A DNA stretch of 64,000 nt from Diplonema papillatum (Eukaryota; Euglenozoa; Diplonemea; Diplonemida; Diplonemidae): contig JAPJBO010001032.1 in NCBI GenBank assembly GCA_030068145.1, positions 1 through 64,000 on the forward strand, written 5' to 3'. This document shows, in pieces, positions 55,190 through 64,000 of the stretch. The stretch's first letter is position 1, and the number at the start of each line of letters is the position of its first letter. The position numbers were made by a program, and so were the translations under genes. The notes under the pieces are model-generated. The model was not told the DNA's origin. It searched no databases and saw only the letters and a program-made list of their open reading frames with translations.

Positions 55190-56130
55190 CTCGGAAACAG
55201 GTGTGGCCCTAAAGCGTGAATGTAAATAGAGACTTCCCGCGAAATGAATTCTTTCTCGAGACTCGCCCAGCCCGAGGGCGAGTCGAGAGAAAAAAAGTGA
55301 TTCCAAGAGAACAAGTGGCTTTTAATTATGGTAAAGAATCGCATCCGGGAATAAATACATTTTTTGCACTTTTTTTTTGCACTTTTTTTGCACCAGCCTA
55401 CAGCGAAGGTAACAGGAAGTTTCTGGGCTTTCAGTCCACGGATGACATCCGCGCTATGACGGCAGGAACGCAAACAGACGCAACATGCTGTGTGGCTCGG
55501 TTCGATGGCTTCGTTCGATGAAGAAGTGGTCAGAGATGTTTCGTTACCAAGCTTGGAAGCCTCTGAAGGTCTTATCTTCATATTGGCAAGCGTTGACTCA
55601 ACGCCATCCGAGTTCTTGCTGGAACTTTCATTGACTCTCTCCCCTACTACTGTTGCACAGTGCGTTGCTCAGGGTAGTCGAAGGCCTGACAAACTTCCGG
55701 TTGGGGTGATGGTGATGATCTTAGCGGCAGCGCTGGTACAACCTCCTCAGCACAACCGACAGAAAGAAAGCGAAAGCGCGAAGTCCGATATTCCTCTGTC
55801 CAGAAATCTTTCACCCCAACACGGTACACCGCAACTCCATGGCACGGCATGAAGCAAGGGTTTGGATATTCTTCGGCACAAGTAGTGCAATCACGTGGTC
55901 GAGTTTGGTTCGCCTTTTTCATTACGTTTGCTCGTGAGCACACGGAAGTCTTGAGCAGAACGTAGTCAGTCAAACAAGCCAAAGGACGAAGTTCTGGGTG
56001 TAGCCTACGAACCAAAACGGGTGCAAAAGACAGGCTGAAAAAGTGCAAAAAAAAAACGTAAATAGGATCTTGGATTCTGCCCAAAAAGTGCGTAAATAGG
56101 GCCACACGTGCTCGGAAACAGCATTTTCAT
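55190..56130. mobile_element. Possible foldback element
   Basis: GTGTGGCCCTAAAGCG / TAAATAGGGCCACACGTG near the ends and TTTTTGCACTTTTTTTTGCA / GTGCAAAAAAAAAACG further in form imperfect inverted pairs. The interior has a 120-codon plus-strand frame (55,490-55,852, starting MWLGSMASFDEEVVRD) with no recognised domain. Confidence 0.3.
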
Positions 56131-56690
56131 CCGTCTGAGACTGGGAGGCCATTTTCGTTGCGGTTGATGTTCCTGCAGGTGGGACCGTCCTGCTTCTTTT
56201 TAGACCGGTATTTCCAAGTCACGGTGGACTTGCGAGCGACAATGGGACGGCTTTGATTGTTGAGCGAAGTCAGCATTTTGATGCATGTGTCTGCGTCATA
56301 CAAGGAAGGGTTTCGGTGTTAAACTTCGGATGTCCGGTCATGCACTGAATAGTTCGCATAGGCTGAGACGATCCAGTGGGACGGGGCATCCATAAATGTC
56401 TTTCGCCCTCTAAAGAATCTTTGGCAAGAGGGGATGGGATAGACGTGGTTGAAGTTTGAAAGTTCACTCCCTGGTATCAAGGATCCAGGTGACCTTTGAC
56501 AAATGGGTTTCAAGAAAAGTGTGAGTGTTGGTCGTTCTCCTTTCGTGAAAATCGTGAAAAGACAGAAAGCTTGATCGCCGTCTTGGCTGCGCTGTTCAAA
56601 CAGCTTCAACCTCTGTCCAGGAGCGGATTTCGGTGCTTCTTTGTGTCGTTTCAACGGTCCAAACAAAAGTTAAAACCCCTGCGCTCCTCG
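56110..56690 (+). repeat. Dispersed 0.57 kb repeat, copy 1
   Basis: GGAAACAGCATTTTCATCC through GGTCCAAACAAAAGTTA. A second copy, with several small insertions and deletions, lies at 62,213-62,775 in the same orientation. It encodes nothing recognisable. Confidence 0.8.
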
Positions 56691-56714
56691 AGGAGGCTTC
56701 TCTAAGAGATATAT

Positions 56715-58209
56715 GAGACGATGCCAAACCCCCCCCCCCCCCCTTTGCACTAATAAAAAAAATTTTGATGTCACCCCATACTGGCCCCGAAACCCCACTT
56801 GTGTGGCCCAAAACGGTTCCCAAACGGTTTTTGGCGGGCTGAGTCGAGGTAAAGGGGTCTCTGAAGGCCCACGAATAGGCCCAGGTGGGCCCAGGTGGGC
56901 CCCGGAGCGGGCACTCAGCGCGAGGGGGAGAGCCCCCCAAAATGGGGTCATTTTCGGGCCTCGCCACTACTCAAGCTAGTCAAACACTTTCTGGCCTCCA
57001 GCGGGAAACCCAGACTTCAAAACGACAAGATCGGCTGTGTTCAGCCGTAGATAGCCACCAGCGGGTCCTCTTGAAGCCGAAGAGTGCTCTCGGGGGTCAC
57101 AGTTAGCCCCATGTGTGCAGCGCCAGCAGTGGGCAGGCACACGCTTAGAATGTGTGGTATGCAAGTGCACCCTGCCTAGAATCCGGCTTCACCCGCTTTT
57201 GAGAACACAGTGCTTACAAGGAAAACGCAGAATATAAGGTGGAAAAATGCAAAAGAACCAAGATGAGGACTCCCCCGCCAACGCCAATCTCGGCAGCCTT
57301 TCCCCGGTTCTTTCAGAGATTGTCACCCACGACCATTCCAACAGCCCTGTACCGGGCACGTGCCCAGTCCAAACCGCTCACGATGCGTCGCCGGCTCGCC
57401 TCGTCGTCAAGGCTGTTGAAGGCTTCTGAAAGCCTACCAGAAAGGCGCTTCCAGATGTCAACGTTCTCCTCCTCTGTCATTAGGGCGAGAAAGAAACCGA
57501 TCAGGTCCTCACCAGAGACCTTTTCGCAAAAGGTCCTGCTGGCTACGAGTCGTCTCTGCATGGACTGACCACGTCTCGTTTCCTCATGAAACGGCGACAA
57601 CTTCTGCATTGCTCTCACCGATGACTCCACGAACTCCAGACCCGTGATCTTTGGCATTTTCCCTCTCTTAGTTTCCGTTTTCCTGGGTCAACCTGTATTC
57701 TTAATTAGTATTGCTGGTAAAGCCGGATTCTAGGCAGGGTGCACCTGCTGCACCCACTCTATTTACAAGGTGTGCCTGCCCACCGCAGGCGCTGCAGGCG
57801 GGGTGGCCAAGTAGGGCTATCTGAGACCCCTGAGAACATTCTTCGGCTTCAAGAGGACCCGCTGGTGGCTATCTACAGCGGAACACAGCCGATCTTGTCG
57901 TTGTGTAGTCTGGGTTTCCCGCTGGAGGCCAGAAGGTGTTTGACTAGCTTGAGAAGTGGCGAGGCTTTGAAAATGACCCCATTTTGGGGGCACCCCCCCT
58001 CGCACTGAGTGCCCGCTCCGGGGCCCACCTGGGCCCACCTGGGCCTATTCGTGGGCCTTCAGAGACCCCTTTACCTCGACTCAGCCCGCCAAAAACCGTT
58101 TGGGAACCGTTTTGGGCCACACAAGTGGGGTTTCGGGGCCAGTATGGGGTGGCATCAAATTTTTTTTATTAGTGCAAAGGGGGGGGGGGGGGGGGGTTGG
58201 CATCGTACC
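56715..58209 (-). mobile_element. 1.49 kb element with long inverted repeats and a 114-residue ORF, copy 2
   Basis: Reverse-oriented copy of 50,661-52,135. The ends are GAGACGATGCC (left) and inverted GGTACGATGCC (right), again with ATAT outside both ends. Homopolymers are 15 C (left) and 18 G (right). Each arm matches the same arm of copy 1 better than it matches the other arm of its own copy, so the whole unit was duplicated rather than arms being homogenised. The central ORF is intact. Confidence 0.85.
57313..57657 (-). CDS. Small unrecognised protein of the inverted-repeat element, copy 2
   Basis: 114 codons, near-identical to the ORF at 51,176-51,520. The one difference I find is Ser in place of Arg (EAFNSLDDE). 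The start context and stop are the same. Such close identity of DNA and protein implies recent movement or conversion, and an intact frame in both copies implies either youth or selection. No family is recognised. Confidence 0.7.
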   Translation of the reverse strand: MPKITGLEFVESSVRAMQKLSPFHEETRRGQSMQRRLVASRTFCEKVSGEDLIGFFLALMTEEENVDIWKRLSGRLSEAFNSLDDEASRRRIVSGLDWARARYRAVGMVVGDNL

Positions 58210-58628
58210 ATATAGAATCGTATTAGATGGTGGTAAAGTCACTGTGCTCTTTTTCTCGTATGCCTGATATGCCTTTCAACACTCAAGAATTAACGCCCAT
58301 CGAAGCCCACACCAAAGCATGTCCAAGGCTATTGGTAGCTCCATCTGGATTGGCCCTCTACAAAAAGAAACTGGAGATCAATGTTCTTTGTCGTCAGGTT
58401 GGCATCGCTTCTTCCACTCTGGCTTTGATTGCTGGTTCTACTTCCGTTCTCTTGTTTCCGACGATCCCGCGAGGGCGTACGGATTGGTGTATTTTCCTTT
58501 GTCAAAAAAATGCTCGGAAATGGGGTGGCCATGGTCATCGGGTCGACGGGGGGAATCACAAATTGTCATGGGTCAACTTTTAGAATCCCAAAAAATCAAT
58601 CCAAATCACAAGAAATCGTCGTCTCGTT

Positions 58629-58674
58629 GCGTTAGTGGGGAGTCATTTGCAAGCAAATGAGTACCACACTATGC
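58629..58674. repeat. 47-bp palindrome family, copy 2
   Basis: GCGTTAGTGGGGAGTCATTT is joined through GCAAGC to AAATGAGTACCACACTAT. One centre base differs from the perfect core. Confidence 0.8.
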
Positions 58675-58882
58675 CAGCTTTTCGCTACGTGACGCCAGAA
58701 GGGTCACTTTTTCCGCGCTTTCGGCGCGGCGCAACTCTAGTCGGCTGCAACTGTTGTTGGCAGTTGCTCACGATCTCATAATCCGAAAAGGAATCGGAGT
58801 CTTCGCTTTCTCGCTTGCGCCGATAGGCACGCCGCGATGCGGAGGACGCGAGCAAAAAATCAAGAAAAATCGTCGTCTTGTT

Positions 58883-58928
58883 GCGTTAGTGGGGAGTCAT
58901 TTGCATGCAAATGAGTACCACACTATAG
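58883..58928. repeat. 47-bp palindrome family, copy 3
   Basis: Same as copy 2 with the perfect ATTTGCATGCAAAT core. The two copies are 254 bases apart, and the upstream AAATCGTCGTC is shared. Confidence 0.8.
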
Positions 58929-59738
58929 AATAAGGTCAATCCAAATCAGAAAATAACGCAAAGGATCACAAAACAACGCAAAATGCAGGATTCTTTCAAA
59001 CCTGGCTACCCTGCTGTATCTATCACCTGTCAGTTGTGGCTTACCACGTTGTGACGTTGCAAGAAGTGTAGACTGCTCACGCAGCAGGCATAGTGGGCGT
59101 GCAAAAACGCAACTTTCTGGGCACGAGACGACATGACTGGGGCGTCTACGTAAGGCTGTACTCTTCGCATTTCTTCGGGCACATCGGCCTTGGCGAAGTA
59201 GTAGCGCAAGTCAGACAAAGAGGAAGGGGAAAGATAAGCGGCACGAAACTCTCGAATTCTTGACTAGCCGGACAGATCGCGGATTTTCTTCTTTCGGTGG
59301 ATGAGGGAAGACGCAGTATAATGTGAAGACACAGGAGGGGACGACAGAGTAAACACGAAGAAAGCGCGACTACGGCGGGCGGAAGTCGCTACGTCGGAGG
59401 CGCGGCGCGAACCGCGGCCCTGTCACAGAGGATGACTGCGCCGATAGTGACGCAATCGGAGGCGTTCTGGCTGGCAGGCTGACGGCTGGTTCAATCAAAC
59501 CCGAAATTAGTACTCGGAGGAAAAGTCGTAGTTTAGTGTTCGGGGCAGATTTTGCCAGGTTTACTCTCCCTTTAGCCCCTTTCACCCAAAAAGACTTGAT
59601 GCTAGCATCGGACCGGACAAAAGTTGGACCGCACGACGACAAACCAATTGGACCATTTTGTCCGGCCCACCTTATTTCCGCCCGGGCACGTTTCCACTTA
59701 GTCGGGGTTGGGCCGAGGGGCATCAGGTGAAATAAGAA

Positions 59739-60394
59739 ATGTCCCTTGCCAAATGGGTAGTCGAACGCGAGAGATGCGAAGCACTCGAACAAGCCGTGGC
59801 AGGAAACGGCGCGGTGACAAAGAAGCAGGCGTTGGTGATCCAAGCAGAAGTGCGCGACAAGAACAAGGCAAAGGATGCAGCACTTCGCCACGGCAAGAAT
59901 GGGGTGGAGTGGCGAAACCGACAAGGAAAAGATCGTGAACGACGTAAGGGCGTACGGCTTGAACGGTGCAATCAGGCAATGGTCAGCGGACGGGAACGAG
60001 AGACCGCTGTCCAAAGGAGGCGCGAAGCGGTTTTATGACGATTCTGTCAAACTCGATGACGGGAAGACAGTGGCGGGGAAAAAGAGGCCGTCCGACCCTG
60101 TTGTCAGAAAAGCAGCTGTTCAGGCTGCTTACTGTTGCCCGGGTGACTGGCGCTGTGACTACGTCCTTCGTCAGCAACTCAGCACGAGGAATAGTGAAGG
60201 CGTCTGCTGAACCGGAGCGCTTAGAAAGTGCAAACACTCTGTCGGTAGACTGGGCTCATACTTTTTCCTTCACTGTCAGCCAACCTCGATCCACCTCGTT
60301 TACACTCTGCATTTTTGCGTTTGCTCTACCAAAGCAATGGACCCTCGGCACGACAACCACAACCGATCGCGATCAAGCATCCTTTCGCTTGTGA
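59739..60394 (+). pseudogene. Pogo/Tc5-like transposase N-terminal remnant
   Basis: Frames shift at least twice. The pieces read LAKWVVERERCEALEQAVAG, NDVRAYGLNGAIRQWSADGN, then GKRGRPTLLSEKQLFRLLTV, ARGIVKASAEPERLESANTL and SVDWAHTFSF. GRPTLLSE followed by helices and a W...F segment resembles the CENP-B/Tc5 helix-turn-helix of pogo-like transposases. No DDE catalytic domain follows. The assignment rests on this pattern only. Confidence 0.4.
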
Positions 60395-60599
60395 TTACCT
60401 ACCACAGGGCCATGGCTACCAATGGTTGGTGCTTGATGGGACACGGCGGGGTACGCAGTGCCGCGCAGTGTTCTAGAACACCGGTGGCGGGCTCATGCGC
60501 GACGATATCAAACTACGGAGGTGAAGCGAGTGCTGTTCAGTGGCCAGCCGCGAGATTTCACTAAGTACACAGGACCCCCCGAAAAAAGAAAATAGGTGA

Positions 60600-61944
60600 G
60601 TTGGCGTTTTGTCCGGTCCAACGTATTTCTGTTTACGGTTTCTGCTACTTGCGGATGCTGGTTCCTTTGCTCGTCTGCTGAGTGGCCGGCGACTTCTGTC
60701 TTTTGGCGCCTGCTTCTTTGGCCTCGTCTCGAAGTCTTTTCTTCGCCTTTGGGGATAACTGCCAGGGACACTTTTTCGTCAACCCAGGTGAGGCTACGCT
60801 CTGTCGCACAATTGTCGTTGTTGTACGCCATAGCATGCAACAAGTTATTCGCCCCTTTCATCACATCGAGATCTCGCGCCGGTTCATCACCGAACATGTC
60901 CCGCACGAGTTGCCGCTCACTGCAGAAGTCCCCTGGCGCGGAAGCAGCTGCAGCAAACTGCGCAGCAACGAAAAGCCAAAAGTTCCTCGATGTCTGAGGA
61001 CAACTCGGCTCAAAAACTGTGACGCGACGGGCCCGTCGCATGAGCCCGTCGGTGAACATGTAGATGAGGCTCAAAACGTGGTTCACGCGGTCTGCAAAAA
61101 ACTTTTACAGCGCAGGCACAGACGTACCTCGTGCGCCACTGACAGCAATCCACGACAAAGCCCATTCACTTTCTCCCAGAACAAGGAACCTTGCAGAACA
61201 ACGGACTTTTTACGCAGCCACTGCGTGAAAGCCGCGTTGTCGTGGATGTAGCCGGACAGCTGCTTTAGCTTTGAAGCGAAGTCGCTGTCGCTGCCCCTGT
61301 CTACCTCCGTACCGCACCCCAGCCCTGTAGAGCGGGTACGACATGTTTTTGCCGGTCTTGGCATCGGTCCAAGTGGCAGTACTGCGGTACCCGCTTTTGC
61401 TCCAGCTCAGAGGAGTGGCAGCTGTTTCCAGTCCAAGAACTGCCGTTCCGACAAGGCGGGAGAAGAGCGCGTCTCGCAGGTACAGCTCTCGCAGGCAGAG
61501 AGCTCGTGCGGTGTGCCGCGTCAGGCTTTGTATTCTTATCGGGATACCTTCGTCTGCGCATTCCTGCGCCAAATAATCTGCTGCGCGTACAGCTTGTCGT
61601 GTGCTGAGGGGACATGCACTGAGGAGACTCCGACCGAGAACGTCTGCAGGAAAGGGGACAACGGGAATCGTAGATGCTGAAGCTGCACGAGGGTGCACAG
61701 GGTCCTGCAATACGACGCGGCTGAAGCAGGAGAAGGGAATACCGGATCCCAACAATACCCACTCGTCACCGTTGTAACCGAATACAGTCCCAGAAGAAAG
61801 CTCCATCCCCAACAATTCGAGCTTGGAGAACAGATCTGCCAAATCCATGCACCCCACACTCATCTGGAACCCGTTGCACGTGACCGCGACGTGCGTAACC
61901 GGTTCGGCAGGGGGCGCGACAGCTGCGACTTTGGCTGGGTCCAT
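60600..61944 (-). pseudogene. Unknown ~430-residue protein gene with two frameshifts
   Basis: Frame 1 starts at an ATG (61,944): MDPAKVAAVAPPAEPVTHVA ... FGYNGDEWVLLGSGIPFSCF ... SRLVGTAVLG ... YPLYRAGVRYGG. A shift near 61,325 leads to DFASKLKQLSGYIHDNAAFT and FWEKVNGLCRGLLSVAHEVR. A second shift in a run of T at ~61,098 leads to DRVNHVLSLIYMFTDGLMRR and AATNLLHAM-like helical sequence, ending in a basic Arg/Lys tail. The three parts join well, so this is either a decayed gene or one with sequencing errors at homopolymers. No family is recognised. Confidence 0.45.
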
Positions 61945-62212
61945 GGTGCTGAAATCATCCTCTTTTTTCCAAAAGTGGTTGTGTTAACACTCTCTAAAAA
62001 AACTGCCCACTAAAACAGGTGCACTACGGCATCTGCCTGCTGACGACCTCACAGAAAATCGTTCTAGATCACAAGAAATCAGTGAAAATCACAAAAAGAA
62101 TCGTTCTAAATCACAAAAAATCAACAAAGATCACACGGAATCACAACAGATCACATGACAGCCCATGATAATTTGTGATCCTCCCCGTCGACCCGATGAC
62201 CATGACCACCCC

Positions 62213-62775
62213 AGGAAACAGCATTTTCATCCATCTGAGACCGGGGGAGGTGTGGGCCTTTTTGGTTGCGGTTGATGTTCCTGCAGGTGGGACCGCCCTG
62301 CTTCTTTTTAGCGTTATTTTTAGACCGGTATTCACAGGGCTTGCGAGCGACAATGGGACGGCTTTGATTGTTGAGCGAGTCAGCATTTTGATGAAATGCG
62401 AGGGGTGTTCTTCTTCTGCGACATACAAGGAAGGGTTTCGGTGTTAAACTTCGGATGTCCGGTCATGCACTGAATAGTTCACATAGGCTGAGACGATCCA
62501 GTGGGACAGGGTATCCCTATATCTTCGCCCTCTATAGAATCTGTGGCAAGAGGGGATGTGGTTTGAAAGTTCACTCCCTGGCATCAGGGTTCCAGATGAC
62601 CTTCGACAAATGGGTTTAAGAAAAGTGTGAGTGTTGGTCGTTCTCCTTTTGTCAAAAGATAGAAAGCTTGATCGCCGTCTTGGCTGCGCTCTTCAAACAG
62701 CTTCAACCTTTGTCCAGGAGCGAATTTCGGTGCCTCTTTGTGTCGTTTGAACGGTCCAAACAAAAGTTATAACCC
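62213..62775 (+). repeat. Dispersed 0.57 kb repeat, copy 2
   Basis: Counterpart of 56,110-56,690. Its left end overlaps the inverted end of the 58.5-62.2 kb segment. Confidence 0.8.
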
Positions 62776-63711
62776 ATGCCGACCCTTAGGGACCCTTGTC
62801 GCTTACACTGAGGACAATGCCCGTTGAGAAATTAGGCATGCGCTACTGCGTTCACTGCTGCAGATGGAGTTCGCCTGGTGCGTTTTTTCTACGTCTTCTA
62901 ACTACTTCGTGTCGAGGCAGTGTTGCGCGGCACCTCGCTCCTCCCGGTTTAGAGTCTCCGGGTGAGCACCTCGAAAGGGTAGTTGCAGTGGATTAGTATG
63001 TGGTTTTATCATGTGGTGCGTGTTTATCAGAGTGAAAGTTCGTTTTTCATTTTACAGTTAAAGTTCCCTTAAAATTACGGGGGTTTAAGGTCTCCGTGTG
63101 GATTGTATGTGGTTTTACTTTGCGGGAGTAGTGGACTGAGCCGGCGGTAGACCAAACCCGAGGGTTAGAATACCATCCTAGAATACCATCCAACCCTCGG
63201 ACTTGCTCGCGACCTTGCAAACAAGAATAAAATGGGGGAGGTAGCTAAATCTCTCTTCGGACCATGCGCCAAAGAGTACAACGCGAGCAGCGCTCCTTTT
63301 CGCAGGAGCAATGACAATAAACTTGAAAGGTTTAGGAGGAGCTTGGCATCACGAACAGATTCAAACAAACGAATCCTCTGACACGTACAAAGAAATGTGG
63401 GTGTTGGTGATGCGGTCCTCTCACTCAGGAATGGGTTATCGTGAACGGAATGCCTGGTTTGTCTGTGAAGTAGCTGTCTTCTCAAATGTCTAAATATCTG
63501 CGTGATACGCGATACGCATCCGAGACCTCCCTTTTAGCCAAAGGACAAGCGCAGCAAGAGGAAGTGCTGAAGGAACTTCACGCCGAAGCCCATTCCATCC
63601 CACGCTGATTTACAAGTCCGCCCCTACCAACCTTAGGTTTTGTAGTCCCGGCACTAACCCCAGACTGTGCCTAAATGTGAGTGGGTGGCACATTCCCTTT
63701 GTGTCTCGAAA
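62776..63711. other. Gene-free stretch
   Basis: No gene is seen. Two more copies of the (A/T)AAGTCTCCGGGTGA-type motif (62,950 and 63,090) and one AGAGTGAAAGTTCG (63,031) occur here. Confidence 0.4.
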
Positions 63712-64000
63712 ATGGCGGCTACCTCAACAAAGCGGACGCCTCTTCAAACAGACTTCTCTGTTCAGGACAACACGGCATCAAGGCCTGCGGGTGGTGGTGA
63801 CAGTGGACATGTCTCAGAGACGGACATCGGGGACAATAGAGGAAGCAACACCGCTCGGAGTACTCCTGAGCATACTGCCGCCGAGGCTCGTGATTTCATT
63901 GGAGATCAAACTGGCTTCGAGCCTGGTGCTCGCCCCGAGGTTGCTCTGTTCTTCCATGTCGAACTCTTCATACGTGTACACGCTTTCATCGCCGGCTTTG
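63712..64000 (+). CDS. Partial ORF running off the right edge
   Basis: An ATG in an AAAATGGCGG context opens a frame with no stop to the window end (96 codons). It starts MAATSTKRTPLQTDFSVQDN and is low-complexity and polar, then becomes more hydrophobic (PEVALFFHVELFIRVHAFIA). No domain is recognised. The minus strand also has an open, acidic frame entering from the right (DESVYTYEEFDMEEQSNLGA) that stops near 63,815, so the coding strand is uncertain. Confidence 0.35.
   Translation, partial: MAATSTKRTPLQTDFSVQDNTASRPAGGGDSGHVSETDIGDNRGSNTARSTPEHTAAEARDFIGDQTGFEPGARPEVALFFHVELFIRVHAFIAGF

Larger units (their letters stand above)
58510..62220. mobile_element. 3.7 kb segment bounded by ~65-base inverted repeats
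   Basis: GTGGCCATGGTCATCGGGTC, then GACGGGGGGAATCACAAATT, at 58,525-58,570 has its inverse at 62,165-62,210. Both inner sides continue into AATCACAA-rich sequence. The interior contains two copies of the 47-bp palindrome, pogo-like transposase remnants and a broken unknown gene. It may be one old DNA transposon with nested insertions. Confidence 0.5.

Noticed and set aside
56110-62775. The two 0.57 kb direct repeats as LTRs of one retrotransposon
   Set aside because: They do not start TG and end CA, no primer-binding site or polyprotein is between them, and the interval is filled with unrelated elements.

Overview
This is a nuclear window from an intron-poor eukaryotic protist. The evidence is an uninterrupted 11 kb reading frame for a secreted multi-domain protein, retroelements of eukaryotic type (LINE-like and tyrosine-recombinase retrotransposons), long trinucleotide tracts and many dispersed inverted repeats. 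I cannot name the species. The ORF order of the tyrosine-recombinase retroelements (small ORF, recombinase, RT/RNase H) recalls VIPER/Ngaro elements, known for example from trypanosomatids. The Cys-rich tail of the LINE recalls elements of alveolates. Both a euglenozoan and an alveolate are therefore possible.

Positions 1-18,681 hold one giant minus-strand gene that runs off the left edge. It encodes a signal peptide, short CxW-type Cys-rich repeats, two VWA-like domains, about 48 EGF-like repeats, then four more VWA-like domains separated by Cys-rich repeats and at least two cadherin-like segments. One frameshift near 7,625 breaks the frame, and both sides read as the same protein. It looks like a surface adhesin or matrix protein.

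From about 19 kb to the right edge the window is a mosaic of mobile elements, with almost no host genes recognised. In order: a LINE remnant with an internal inversion (19.25-22.95 kb); a 2.2 kb element with long terminal inverted repeats (22.95-25.14 kb); a Cys/His-rich gene remnant; a PhzF-like gene fragment (28.2 kb); a decayed tyrosine-recombinase element between 0.52 kb direct repeats (29.5-31.9 kb); a 5'-truncated LINE copy with an 18-bp target duplication (33.8-34.9 kb); a structurally complete tyrosine-recombinase retrotransposon with split direct repeats (35,459-39,234); and a second, related one (40,306-43,777) lying exactly inside a 1.5 kb (TAG)n tract.

From 45 kb on there are DNA-transposon-like structures. 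One carries arrays of an 18-bp palindrome (47,556-49,711). Two near-identical copies of a 1.48 kb element (50,661-52,135 and 56,715-58,209) have long inverted repeats, C/G homopolymers, ATAT on both flanks, and a single intact 114-residue ORF that I do not recognise. Another inverted-repeat-bounded segment (58.5-62.2 kb) holds pogo-like transposase remnants and an unknown broken gene. A partial ORF starts at 63,712 and leaves the window.

The best candidate for an undescribed system is the pair of 114-residue-ORF elements. Next are the expression layout of the 35.5-39.2 kb retroelement (an in-frame TGA between ORF1 and recombinase, then a TAATG overlap into RT) and the placement of its relative in (TAG)n.
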